NCBI RefSeq assembly: GCF_900102925.1
Contig: NZ_FNKI01000002.1
Span: 1,406,830-1,470,829 of the forward strand
Length of the DNA stretch: 64,000 nt
DNA from: Flagellimonas zhangzhouensis
GTDB taxonomy: Bacteria > Bacteroidota > Bacteroidia > Flavobacteriales > Flavobacteriaceae
Direction: 5' to 3'
The notes under the pieces: model-generated
The model's database searches: none
Seen by the model: the letters and a program-made list of their open reading frames with translations, nothing else
What the model was told of the DNA's origin: nothing
Part shown: in pieces, positions 16,282 to 25,139 of the stretch
How the letters are laid out: each line of letters starts with the position of its first letter
Position numbering within the stretch: the stretch's first letter is position 1
Translations under genes and position numbers: made by a program

Positions 16282-17154
16282 ATGAATAAAACAATTGTAA
16301 TTACAGGAGCTAGTAGAGGAATTGGGCTCTTAACAGTTAAAACTTTGGCGCGAGAGGGACACCAGGTGTTTGCTGCTATGCGTGGTACACAAGGAAAAAA
16401 TAAAGAAGAAGCTCAAATCTTGGAAAATTACGCCAAAGAAAAGAGTGTACATATTAAGGTGATTGAAATGGATGTTACCGACGAAGAATCGGTTAATCAT
16501 GCAATTAAAACCATAGCAACAGGTAATAAATTGGACGTTGTAATAAATAATGCTGGCATTATGCCCGTGGGATTAACCGAAGCGTTTACCATTGAAGATT
16601 ACCAGCGTTGCATGGATGTTAACGTTTACGGTCCTGCAAGAGTTATGCGTGCTGCCCTACCTTTTATGAGAGAGCAAAAATCTGGATTATTCATCAATAT
16701 TAGCTCAAATGCTGGTAGAATTGCCATTCCATATTTTGGGGTGTATTGTGCTAGTAAATTTGCTCTGGAAGCTTATACAGAATCTATGCACTATGAATTG
16801 GAACCATTTGGTATTGAGGCGGTATTGGTTGAACCTGGAGGACACGGTACCAATTTAATCCACAGTGCCCCTAAACCCTCCGATGAGCAAGTACTTGGGC
16901 AATATGGAAATTTGGCAACAGGAAGAGACCGACTTTTGGGTATGTTTGAAGGAATGTTTGCCCAACAAGAGGATGCCACCAACGCTCAAAACATTGCGGA
17001 TGAAATTTTATCACTAATAAATATGGAAGTCAAACGCCCATTAAGAACCACAGTTGGTCATGACATGGGAGTTGGTATTATCAATGCAGCAAGTATAGAT
17101 CCTCAACAAGAACTAGTGGAATCATTGAAATCGGTTTACTTGGTTACCGAATAG
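16282..17154 (+). CDS. SDR family oxidoreductase
   Basis: A 290-residue short-chain dehydrogenase. The dinucleotide-binding motif is ITGASRGIGLLT (TGxxxGxG), NNAGIMPVG is the structural NAG motif, and the catalytic residues are in FINISSNAG (Ser) and YCASKFALEA (Tyr and Lys). The MDVN and PGGHGTN stretches fit classical SDRs that use NADP(H). Substrate unknown. Control by the TetR repressor in front, through the operator at 16249-16263, suggests it acts on a reactive or xenobiotic compound that also serves as inducer; this is an inference. Confidence 0.9.
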   Translation: MNKTIVITGASRGIGLLTVKTLAREGHQVFAAMRGTQGKNKEEAQILENYAKEKSVHIKVIEMDVTDEESVNHAIKTIATGNKLDVVINNAGIMPVGLTEAFTIEDYQRCMDVNVYGPARVMRAALPFMREQKSGLFINISSNAGRIAIPYFGVYCASKFALEAYTESMHYELEPFGIEAVLVEPGGHGTNLIHSAPKPSDEQVLGQYGNLATGRDRLLGMFEGMFAQQEDATNAQNIADEILSLINMEVKRPLRTTVGHDMGVGIINAASIDPQQELVESLKSVYLVTE

Positions 17155-17177
17155 AAATATGCAATTTTATGCTATCC

Positions 17178-17207
17178 AAAAGGCCACTTTTAAAGTGGTC
17201 TTTTTTT
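17178..17207 (+). terminator. Terminator of the tetR-SDR unit
   Basis: AGGCCACTTT and AAAGTGGTCT form the stem, followed by seven Ts. The sequence closely repeats the terminator at 15514-15541, so the tetR-SDR pair lies between two near-identical hairpins. Confidence 0.8.
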
Positions 17208-17255
17208 GTTTAAGGAATTCTCAATTTTAGAATTTACCCTTACATTTAGGATACC

Positions 17256-19175
17256 ATGAAAAACACCATTTCCGAACGCATTGCCGACTTTCTAAAAAAC
17301 TACCCTCCCTTTAATGCCATGGAGGCAAAACAGCTGGAACAACTTTCCCTTGAGGTGGTAATTATTCACAAGGAGACCAATACAGTTGTTTTTTCCCAAA
17401 ATGAAAATCCACATACCCATTTTTATGTGGTAAATAAAGGGGCCGTGGCGCTTTCAAAAACTGGCCAAAGTCAAATTTTGGATATTTGCGATGAGGGTGA
17501 TGTATTTGGTTTGCGTCCGTTATTGGCGAATGAAAACTATAAATTAGAAGCCAAGGCCTACGAAGAAACCATCTTGTATGCAGTTCCTATCAAGGATTTT
17601 AAACCCTTGGCACTCGAAAACAAGCGTATCGGGAACTTTTTGATCGAAAGCTTTGCATCTAACACTGGTAACCCCTACTCCATTAAACATCGTGGTAAAT
17701 TATACGGAGACAACGAGGCAGCAGAACGCTATTCCACCAATAAAATATTGGACCTCCAGCCCATAAAATATTCCACCCAACTTATTACTTGCAAAGAAGG
17801 AACCAAAATTAAGACCATTGCAGATTTAATGACCAAGCACAATGTGAGCAGTATTTTGGTGGAAAAAGATAACCTCCCTTTAGGGATTATCACTGACAAA
17901 GATTTAAGAAAGAAGGTGGCTACAGGATTATTTCCCATTACGGCAACAGCCAAATCCATCATGTCATCCCCCATTATCACCTATCCTAAAGAATTAACAT
18001 TGGCACAATCCCAAATGGCCATGATGAAGAGCAACATTAGCCATTTAATATTAACAGAAGACGGTACTACGGAATCAAAATCAGTTGGAATTTTGTCCAA
18101 GCACGATATTATGGTCGCTGTGGGAAATAACCCAGCTGTACTGCTACGTGCCATAAAACGAGCCACCGATGCCAAACGATTGCGGAGTATCAGACATGGT
18201 ATCATGAATCTTTTACAGGGCTATTTAGACCAAAACATCCCTTTGGGATTGGTCTCTAAAATTATTTCGGAACTTAATGATGCCTCCACAAAACAAGTGG
18301 TACAAATTGCCTTATCCAAAATGGATGAAGAACCTCCTGTGAAGTTTACTTGGTTAAGTATGGGGAGTCAAGGTCGGGGAGAACAATTATTGAACACAGA
18401 CCAAGACAATGCCGTTATTTTTGAAGATGTTCCAGATGAAAAATTGGAAGAAACCCGAAGCTATTTTATTAAACTAGGGGAACGCATTTCCAAAATGCTC
18501 AACACCATCGGATTTGAATATTGCCCAGCGGACATGATGGCCTCCAACCGCTCTTGGTGCCATAGTTTAACTGAATGGAAAAATGTAACCGCACATTGGA
18601 TTCACAATCCAGGACCTGATGAAATTTTATTGTCCTCCATCTTTTTTGATTATAATGTAACCTATGGAGAAAAAGCACTTGCGGATGAGCTTTCGCACAG
18701 TATTTTTGATCATGCTAACCACTATCCTCAATTCTTCACCCATTTGGCAAGTGGTGCATTGCAAAATCCTTCCCCTTCAGGATTCTTTCGGGATTTTTTG
18801 GTGGAACAAGATGGGGAACACAAAGACTTTTTCGATTTAAAACTACGGGCGCTTATGCCCATAATCGACGCGGCTCGGGTATTGATTTTATCACATTCCA
18901 TTAAATCCATCAACAATACAGCAGAACGCTATGAAAAGTTGGCGGAATTGGAACCCAACAACAAAGAATTGTATTTAGCCTGCTCCTATGCCAGCAAAGC
19001 TTTGCTCAAATTTAGAACCCGACAAGGTTTATTGCACAACGATTCAGGTCGATACATTGCTTTGGACCAATTGAACAAGGAAGAAAAAATAAAACTCAAA
19101 CGAACTTTTAAGACCATAAAGGATATTCAATCATTGATTGAAGTGCGATTCCAAGTTAAAAACCTCTTGCGCTAA
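17256..19175 (+). CDS. cNMP-binding / CBS / DUF294 nucleotidyltransferase-like protein
   Basis: A 639-residue cytoplasmic protein with four parts: an N-terminal cyclic-nucleotide-binding fold (about 1-130, HFYVVNKGAVALS, DEGDVFGLRPLL), a CBS pair (about 172-290, ending SVGILSKHDIMVA), the DUF294 nucleotidyltransferase-like domain with GSQGRGEQLLNTDQDNA (about 369-385), and a helical C-terminal DUF294_C domain. The GS...D-x-D residues needed for catalysis are intact. The product of such enzymes is unknown. It overlaps the exonuclease gene by one base. This pair is commonly found next to acetyl-CoA synthetase and acetate symporter genes, as here. Confidence 0.88.
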   Translation: MKNTISERIADFLKNYPPFNAMEAKQLEQLSLEVVIIHKETNTVVFSQNENPHTHFYVVNKGAVALSKTGQSQILDICDEGDVFGLRPLLANENYKLEAKAYEETILYAVPIKDFKPLALENKRIGNFLIESFASNTGNPYSIKHRGKLYGDNEAAERYSTNKILDLQPIKYSTQLITCKEGTKIKTIADLMTKHNVSSILVEKDNLPLGIITDKDLRKKVATGLFPITATAKSIMSSPIITYPKELTLAQSQMAMMKSNISHLILTEDGTTESKSVGILSKHDIMVAVGNNPAVLLRAIKRATDAKRLRSIRHGIMNLLQGYLDQNIPLGLVSKIISELNDASTKQVVQIALSKMDEEPPVKFTWLSMGSQGRGEQLLNTDQDNAVIFEDVPDEKLEETRSYFIKLGERISKMLNTIGFEYCPADMMASNRSWCHSLTEWKNVTAHWIHNPGPDEILLSSIFFDYNVTYGEKALADELSHSIFDHANHYPQFFTHLASGALQNPSPSGFFRDFLVEQDGEHKDFFDLKLRALMPIIDAARVLILSHSIKSINNTAERYEKLAELEPNNKELYLACSYASKALLKFRTRQGLLHNDSGRYIALDQLNKEEKIKLKRTFKTIKDIQSLIEVRFQVKNLLR

Positions 19176-19825
19176 TGTGGCCATTCACTAAGAAAAAGCA
19201 ACTGGAGCTTCCCGATTTTTGGTGGGAATACGAGGAACATTTCAACGAAAAGCTTCCTGATAGTATCCCTGAAAATACGTTTGTGGTATTGGATACGGAA
19301 ACTACTGGTTTTAGTTTGACTCGAGACCGAATGCTTTGCATTGGGGCCTTAAAACTTTTGGACAACAATATTGTTGTGAAGGATAGTTTTGAAGTCTACA
19401 TTGAACAAGAACACTACGATTCGGATAGTGCAGAAATCCATGGAATCCTGAAAAAAAGTAAACGAGATTTGATGTCAGAGCTCGAGGCTTTAAAGCAATT
19501 TTTGGTGTACGCAAAAAACCACATATTGGTTGGTCACCATGTGATGTTCGACATTAATATGATCAATGCAGCCTTAAAACGAAATGGGCTACCCAAGCTG
19601 AAAAATAAAACTTTGGATACAGAATCACTTTATATTCGAACGCTGTTGATTTCTACCGTGGTTCAAAAAAAGGAGCGCTATACGCTTGATGATTTGGCCA
19701 AAAAGTTCAGTATTTCCCGAAAAGATAGACATACCGCCTTGGGAGATGCCTTTATTACGGCCATTGCCTTTTTGCGTACCATTGAGAAGTTAAAACCGCA
19801 AAAAATAAAGGACCTCCTTAGATAG
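19175..19825 (+). CDS. 3'-5' exonuclease, DnaQ/PolC epsilon-like (DEDD family)
   Basis: A 216-residue exonuclease. The Exo I motif is VVLDTETTGFS (about residues 41-51), Exo II is VGHHVMFDINMIN, and Exo III is DRHTALGDAF, giving D, E, D, H and D, so all catalytic residues are in place (DEDDh). It lacks polymerase or UvrC-like domains. The gene is coupled to the DUF294 protein by a TAATG overlap. It is not the replicative epsilon subunit by context; a role in trimming nucleic acid or a nucleotide signal made by its neighbour is possible but unproven. Confidence 0.88.
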   Translation: MWPFTKKKQLELPDFWWEYEEHFNEKLPDSIPENTFVVLDTETTGFSLTRDRMLCIGALKLLDNNIVVKDSFEVYIEQEHYDSDSAEIHGILKKSKRDLMSELEALKQFLVYAKNHILVGHHVMFDINMINAALKRNGLPKLKNKTLDTESLYIRTLLISTVVQKKERYTLDDLAKKFSISRKDRHTALGDAFITAIAFLRTIEKLKPQKIKDLLR

Positions 19826-19834
19826 AAGGTCCTT
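19801..19834 (-). terminator. Probable terminator of acs
   Basis: On the minus strand AAGGACC and GGTCCTT form a stem over 13 bases followed by TTATTTTTT. It lies inside the 3' end of the convergent exonuclease gene. Confidence 0.6.
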
Positions 19835-19858
19835 CAACATTAATTAACCAAAATCCAT

Positions 19859-21766
19859 TTATAAGCTTTCCTTCATAATGGTCTCTACCACTTCTGGATT
19901 TAATAAAGTGGAGGTATCACCCAGATTACTGGTGTCTTTGGAAGCTATTTTTCTCAAGATTCTTCTCATGATCTTACCACTACGGGTTTTAGGAAGACCT
20001 GGAACAAATTGAATTTTATCCAACTTGGCAATTGGGCCAATATGCTCCGTGATCAATTGGTTGATCTCCTTGCTCAAATTCTCACGGTTACGGGTTTCCC
20101 CTGTTTCTTTTAGAATAATGTAACCGTAAAGGGCATTTCCTTTAATATCATGTGGGAATCCAACAATGGCAGATTCGGCAACCGCTGGGTGCTCGTTAAT
20201 GGCATCCTCAATAGGTGCAGTACCCAAATTGTGTCCTGATACGATAATCACATCATCTACCCTACCTGTGATTCGGTAATACCCTACCTCATCACGTAAA
20301 GCACCATCACCAGTAAAATACATATTATCGAAAGCGGAGAAATAAGTTTCTTTATACCGTTGGTGATTGCCCCAAATAGTTCTTGCAATGGAAGGCCAAG
20401 GATATTTGATGCACAAACGACCATCGACCTGATTTCCTTTGATTTCCTTGCCATTTTCATCCATTAAAGCTGGCTGAATTCCTGGCATGGGCAAGGTAGC
20501 ATAAGTTGGTTTGGTTGGCGTGGAATACGGAATAGGTGAAATCAAGATTCCTCCAGTTTCCGTTTGCCACCATGTATCCACAATCGGACATTTTTTTTCA
20601 CCTACGTGATCGTTGTACCAGTGCCATGCTTCCTCGTTTATGGGCTCCCCTACCGTTCCTAAAACCTTTAGAGATGTCAGGTTGAATTTTGTGACAAAAT
20701 CCAAATTCTCTTTGGCCAAAGCACGAATGGCTGTTGGTGCGGTATAAAACTGTGTTACTTGATGCTTTTGAACTACTTCCCAAAAACGTCCAAAATCTGG
20801 ATAAGAAGGTACACCCTCAAACATTACCGTGGTGGCTCCATTGGCCAAAGGACCATAGACTATATAAGAGTGCCCCGTAATCCATCCAATATCCGCAGTA
20901 CACCAATACACATCTTCTTCACGGTATTGGAACACATTTTTAAACGTATAAGCCGTATACACCATGTAACCTCCTGTGGTATGCACCATCCCTTTAGGGC
21001 GACCTGTTGACCCAGAAGTATACAGAATAAACAATGGGTCCTCGGCATCCATAATTTCAGGAACACAATCCGAATAAGCTTTATCCAACAAAGGTTGAAT
21101 CCATTGATCACGACCTTCTTTCATGCCAACATCGGCACCCGTTCTTTTGGTTACCAAAACAGTTTTTACATCTGGACAATCTTCCAAAGCATCGTCTACA
21201 ATTTTTTTAAGGTCGATGGTTTTACTGCCTCTAAAGGATCCATCAGAAGTAAGTACCGTAGTGGCCCCACAATCATTAATTCGGGTTGCCAGTGCAGTGG
21301 ATGAAAAACCAGCAAAAACAACCGAGTGAATGGCTCCAATTCTTGCACAAGCCAAAAGGGCAATCGCCAAATCAGGAATCATAGGTAAATAAATCACCAC
21401 CCGATCTCCTTTTTTTACGCCTTGATCTTTCAACACATTGGCATATTTACATACGCGCTCATGCAATTGACTGTATGTAATATGTTCAGCTTCTTCATTA
21501 GGGTCGTTGGGTTCAAAAAGAATAGCGGTCTTATCACCACGAATGCGAAGATGACGGTCGATACAGTTTTCAGTAATGTTCAGTTTTGCTCCTTTGAACC
21601 AACTGATTTCGGGTTTAGAAAAATCCCATTCCAAAACTGTATCCCATTTTTTTCTCCAATGGAAATGCTCTTCGGCCACTTCTTCCCAAAAACCTTCTGG
21701 ATTTCTAACCGATTTTCGGTACACCTGAAAATACTCCTCCAAGTGCTTAATATGATAATTACTCAT
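19859..21766 (-). CDS. acs: Acetate--CoA ligase
   Basis: A 635-residue AMP-forming acetyl-CoA synthetase. It opens NYHIKHLEEYFQVYRKSVRN, carries the acetyl-CoA synthetase N-terminal part, the P-loop YTSGSTGRPKG (about residue 250), the DTWWQTETGG motif of true acetate enzymes, the hinge GRVDDVIIVSGHNLGT and the C-terminal lysine in TRSGKIMRRILRKI that is the usual acetylation site. It converts acetate, ATP and CoA to acetyl-CoA. It is the last gene of a minus-strand run with the kinase and response regulator 45 bases upstream, and its transcription is presumably under their control. Confidence 0.96.
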   Translation of the reverse strand: MSNYHIKHLEEYFQVYRKSVRNPEGFWEEVAEEHFHWRKKWDTVLEWDFSKPEISWFKGAKLNITENCIDRHLRIRGDKTAILFEPNDPNEEAEHITYSQLHERVCKYANVLKDQGVKKGDRVVIYLPMIPDLAIALLACARIGAIHSVVFAGFSSTALATRINDCGATTVLTSDGSFRGSKTIDLKKIVDDALEDCPDVKTVLVTKRTGADVGMKEGRDQWIQPLLDKAYSDCVPEIMDAEDPLFILYTSGSTGRPKGMVHTTGGYMVYTAYTFKNVFQYREEDVYWCTADIGWITGHSYIVYGPLANGATTVMFEGVPSYPDFGRFWEVVQKHQVTQFYTAPTAIRALAKENLDFVTKFNLTSLKVLGTVGEPINEEAWHWYNDHVGEKKCPIVDTWWQTETGGILISPIPYSTPTKPTYATLPMPGIQPALMDENGKEIKGNQVDGRLCIKYPWPSIARTIWGNHQRYKETYFSAFDNMYFTGDGALRDEVGYYRITGRVDDVIIVSGHNLGTAPIEDAINEHPAVAESAIVGFPHDIKGNALYGYIILKETGETRNRENLSKEINQLITEHIGPIAKLDKIQFVPGLPKTRSGKIMRRILRKIASKDTSNLGDTSTLLNPEVVETIMKESL

Positions 21767-21810
21767 GAAAGTTAGTTTAGTTAAATTGTATATTATTTAT
21801 TGTTTTAATT

Positions 21811-22185
21811 CTATTTTTCGGTGATAAGCTGTTCTACATCTGCAATCACTTTTTTAATAGAAAAAGGTTTGGTCATATAGGCATCTGCGCCAAGTTTCAA
21901 CCCTTTTTCAATATCCTTTTCTTTATTTTTTGCCGATAGAAACACCACTTTGGTGTGACTTAGTTCATTGTTGCTGCGAACATGTTTAAGGGTTTCAAAA
22001 CCATCCATTTCAGGCATCATAATATCCAATAAGATCACATCTGGTTTTTCCTTTTTTGCAATATCCAGAGCTTCCGTGCCATCGCGGGCAATAAACACCC
22101 CAAAATCCTTCTTTTTAAAGGCATACTCCAGGGTCATCACAATATTAGGCTCATCGTCTACTATTAGTATTTTATGTTGTTTCAT
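21811..22185 (-). CDS. Single-domain response regulator (CheY-like)
   Basis: A 124-residue receiver domain with nothing after it. The acidic pocket is VDDEP (Asp10, Asp11), the phospho-acceptor is Asp54 in ILLDIMMPEMDG, the switch residue is in VVFLSAKN, and the invariant lysine is Lys106 in YMTKPFS. It overlaps the end of the symporter-kinase gene by 14 bases and must be its partner. The Vibrio and Pseudomonas equivalents (CrbR type) carry a LuxR-type DNA-binding domain, which this one lacks, so its output must pass through another protein. Confidence 0.93.
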   Translation of the reverse strand: MKQHKILIVDDEPNIVMTLEYAFKKKDFGVFIARDGTEALDIAKKEKPDVILLDIMMPEMDGFETLKHVRSNNELSHTKVVFLSAKNKEKDIEKGLKLGADAYMTKPFSIKKVIADVEQLITEK

Positions 22186-24868
22186 TCTCCTTTGGTATTG
22201 AAAATATCATTCGGGTTCCTTTCTTGGCTTTTTTGTCTACCCAAATGGAACCGTTATGACTTTCCACAATTTTTTTGCAGATAGCCAATCCCAAACCACT
22301 TCCTTGCGGTTTTTTGATATTCTGATTTTTTGATTGATAGAATTTTTCAAAGATGTACTCTTTGTCCTCGTCTGGAATACCCCTTCCATTGTCTTCCACA
22401 ACAATAAAAAAGTCGCTTTTATGCTCTTCAAGATGAATTTTAATCTTCCCGATACGAGGTTCTGTAAATTTAAGGGAATTAGAAATTAAATTCGTTAAAA
22501 CTTGTATAATTCGGTCTTCATCGTACGTTGCTTTGACATCTTCGGAAGCTTTGACCTTAATTTTTACATTTTTCCTTTTTGCAATCTGCTCTACTCCATT
22601 TACCGCCTTTTGAATGGTTTGATGAACAAAATAGGTTTGAAGGTCCAATTCGGTGCTATTGCTCGCCAACTTTTCCAAATCCAGAATATTATGAATCAAA
22701 GTATCTAACCTGTCCGTATCTCTGGTGATATTTTGCAAAAATTGATTTCTGAGTTCAATGGGCATATCTGGGTCTTCCAAAACTTCTGAGGCTGCTTTTA
22801 TGGAAGTTATCGGTGTTTTCAGCTCATGCGCAACCGTATCTAAAAACTCGTCTTTTAATTTATCTTGAATTCTTAGTTCCTCATTGGCTCCTTTTAATTG
22901 TTTGGCCATAGCTGAAAGTTCTTCCGACTTTTCGCGAAGCAATTTATTGGTCGCTTTGGTCTCTTTACTTTCCTCCAAAATATTGAGCACTTCCACCAAA
23001 CTAATGGGCGTTTCTTTAGAAACTGAGGCCAACAGAATTTTGGCCGAGGCACTTCCAATGGTTCCCGTTAACAGTTTCTCTGAGAAATTAATCAAACGGG
23101 CATCGGCACGTTCTTCGGTTTCGGAAATATTATATTTATTGTTAAATAGGCGAAGCGCCCTATTGGTACGTTGCTCTCCTAAAAATCGAATCAATAACCT
23201 TTTGATGTCTGCAACATAGGCCTCCCCTTTCCAAATAAAACCACCTTCTTGAAGATTCCCATAATTCTCATGGTTCACAAACATCTCCGCATAGTTACGC
23301 TCTCTGTAATTGCCTTTTGTACGCAATGAAAACCCAACAAAAGTGAGGGTATTAAAAGATAAACTCCACAGAAAAGCATTGCTCTCTGGCGTTAAATAAT
23401 TTAGCCCAAATAAATGCGCAGGTTGCAACCAAGCCTGACCAAACAATCCTTCTTCAACAAATTTTACTTCGGGCATTACTGCTTGGCTGATAATGGGTAG
23501 AAACAAAGTGTAAAAAACAATGACCAATCCGACCAAGATGCCAATCTCGGCTCCCCTAGCGGTTCCCCTTCGCCAGGTAAGACCCAAAAAGAAAGATGGG
23601 GCCAATTGAGAAATAATAACAAAGGAAATCAACCCAATGGAATAAAGCGAGAACTGTACAGAAAAGCGGATATAAAAGAAATAGGCAATGATTATCACCA
23701 GAAATATTGCCATCCTGCGGATATTTTTGATGCGTTTGGTATTTTCTTCAGGGTTACCTTCTACCAGGGTTTTTATAAATCCATAGGGAATCACAATATT
23801 GTTGCTCACCATTGTGGACAACGCCAAAGTTGACACCACAATCATGGAAATCACTGTGGTAAAACCACCAATAAAAACAAGAAAGGCCAAACCGTAATTA
23901 TCTTGTTGTAATGGCAGTAAAAGCGAATAATAATCATGGTTCACGGTATCTGGTAGATTGATGTTACCTGCCCATGCAATAAAAATCACGAATATATTGA
24001 AGAGCAAAAGATACAAGGGAAACAACCAAATGGTTTTCTTTAGGTAGCTTTCATTGTCATTCTCCACAACGGCTACATGGAACTGTCTTGGCAATAAAAA
24101 AATGGCAAAAATGGACAAGCAAATGGTAAAAAGCCAATTGAATCCATTTTCAATACTTCCGAAGGATGTCAATTGCTCGAAATTTTCTTGAAGACTTGCT
24201 TGATTGTAAATATCCGTAGTGCCATCAAATAAGTAAAACGAAACATAAATACCTATGGCCAAGAAAAAGCACAACTTTAAAATAGATTCAACAGCTACAG
24301 TTGCAATAATTCCTTTTTTATGTTGGGATGCATCTGAGGACAATGTGCCATAAAATGCTACAAAAACGGCAATCAACAAGGCTATATAAAAGGTGGAATC
24401 ATCAAAAAAACCTGTGGATTCATAGCTTCCTTTTACTGATATCAAAGAGAAGGTTTCTGAAACAGCTTTAAGCTGTAGAGAAATGTAAGGAATAATGGCA
24501 AACAAACTGGTTATGGTTACCAATGCCCCCAATTGTCGGTTATTACCGTATCGCATGGAAATAAAATCTGCGATACTGGATATTTTATGCTGTTTGGAAA
24601 TTCGGATGACCTTCCTCATTAAAACGATCCATAAGGGAAGGGCTATTGCAGGCCCCAAATAAACGGGCAAAAAACTTATACCCGAGCTTGATGCTATCCC
24701 AACACTTCCATAATAGGTCCAAGCGGTACAATACACTGCCAAGGAAAGGGTATACACATACGGATTGTTGGTCCATTTGCTCTTTTTGTTCTTTTCGGCG
24801 AAATAAGCCAACACAAAAAGCATAGCCAAATACAAGATGATGACCAGTCCTATGGTATAATTATTCAT
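22172..24868 (-). CDS. Sodium/solute symporter-histidine kinase fusion (CrbS-like)
   Basis: An 898-residue sensor. The first 500 or so residues are a sodium:solute symporter domain with about 13 membrane helices (GVIIL then YFAEKNKKSKWTNNPYVYT near the start). A linker of about 130 residues follows, with a coiled-coil before the HisKA box DTVAHELKTPITSI, whose phospho-histidine is His681, then the ATPase with NLISNSLKFTEP, VEDNGRGIP and GSGLGLAICKKI. It is a close match in layout to CrbS of Vibrio and Pseudomonas, which senses acetate and switches on acs. Position between acs and an acetate symporter supports that role. Confidence 0.93.
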   Translation of the reverse strand: MNNYTIGLVIILYLAMLFVLAYFAEKNKKSKWTNNPYVYTLSLAVYCTAWTYYGSVGIASSSGISFLPVYLGPAIALPLWIVLMRKVIRISKQHKISSIADFISMRYGNNRQLGALVTITSLFAIIPYISLQLKAVSETFSLISVKGSYESTGFFDDSTFYIALLIAVFVAFYGTLSSDASQHKKGIIATVAVESILKLCFFLAIGIYVSFYLFDGTTDIYNQASLQENFEQLTSFGSIENGFNWLFTICLSIFAIFLLPRQFHVAVVENDNESYLKKTIWLFPLYLLLFNIFVIFIAWAGNINLPDTVNHDYYSLLLPLQQDNYGLAFLVFIGGFTTVISMIVVSTLALSTMVSNNIVIPYGFIKTLVEGNPEENTKRIKNIRRMAIFLVIIIAYFFYIRFSVQFSLYSIGLISFVIISQLAPSFFLGLTWRRGTARGAEIGILVGLVIVFYTLFLPIISQAVMPEVKFVEEGLFGQAWLQPAHLFGLNYLTPESNAFLWSLSFNTLTFVGFSLRTKGNYRERNYAEMFVNHENYGNLQEGGFIWKGEAYVADIKRLLIRFLGEQRTNRALRLFNNKYNISETEERADARLINFSEKLLTGTIGSASAKILLASVSKETPISLVEVLNILEESKETKATNKLLREKSEELSAMAKQLKGANEELRIQDKLKDEFLDTVAHELKTPITSIKAASEVLEDPDMPIELRNQFLQNITRDTDRLDTLIHNILDLEKLASNSTELDLQTYFVHQTIQKAVNGVEQIAKRKNVKIKVKASEDVKATYDEDRIIQVLTNLISNSLKFTEPRIGKIKIHLEEHKSDFFIVVEDNGRGIPDEDKEYIFEKFYQSKNQNIKKPQGSGLGLAICKKIVESHNGSIWVDKKAKKGTRMIFSIPKENETT

Positions 24869-25067
24869 AGAACTTTTTTAGAATAATATAGGTGAGAATA
24901 ATGGAAATCAACCAACTAAAAAAAATGAACACATAGAAAATAGGGAAACCAAATAAGTGGGCATCACCATCAAAAATGGTGACAAAAGGCACATTCCATA
25001 AAAAGAACAGTACGATGGAAATAAGAATCAATTTCTGCTGATGCCTTTTCTTCATTTTTATCTGCAT
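24861..25067 (-). CDS. Small two-helix membrane protein (DUF3311-like)
   Basis: A 68-residue protein with a basic start (MQIKMKKRHQQK), a hydrophobic helix (LILISIVLFFLWNVPFV), a short loop with FDGDAHLFGFPIFYV, a second helix (FIFFSWLISIILTYIIL) and a basic tail. The LFGFPIFY motif is like that of the short DUF3311 proteins that accompany sodium:solute symporters. It overlaps the kinase gene by 8 bases, so it is made with it, and it lies on the far side of a strong terminator from the symporter operon. Function unknown; a helper of the symporter-like sensor domain is a fair guess. Confidence 0.7.
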   Translation of the reverse strand: MQIKMKKRHQQKLILISIVLFFLWNVPFVTIFDGDAHLFGFPIFYVFIFFSWLISIILTYIILKKFYE

Positions 25068-25085
25068 GGTCCGCGTCTTAAAATT

Positions 25086-25126
25086 ACAAAAAACGGCGCG
25101 GTAAAATAAGCCCGCACCGTTTTTTC
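25086..25126 (-). terminator. Strong terminator splitting the acetate gene run
   Basis: ACGGTGCGG and CCGCGCCGT (one wobble) form the stem, flanked by A-runs and followed by TTTTTT on the minus strand. It lies in the 72-base gap between the symporter gene and the 68-residue protein, and makes porin-DUF4212-symporter a separate transcript from kinase-regulator-acs. The A-T flanks make it usable in both directions. Confidence 0.8.
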
Positions 25127-25139
25127 ACAACCAACTAAA

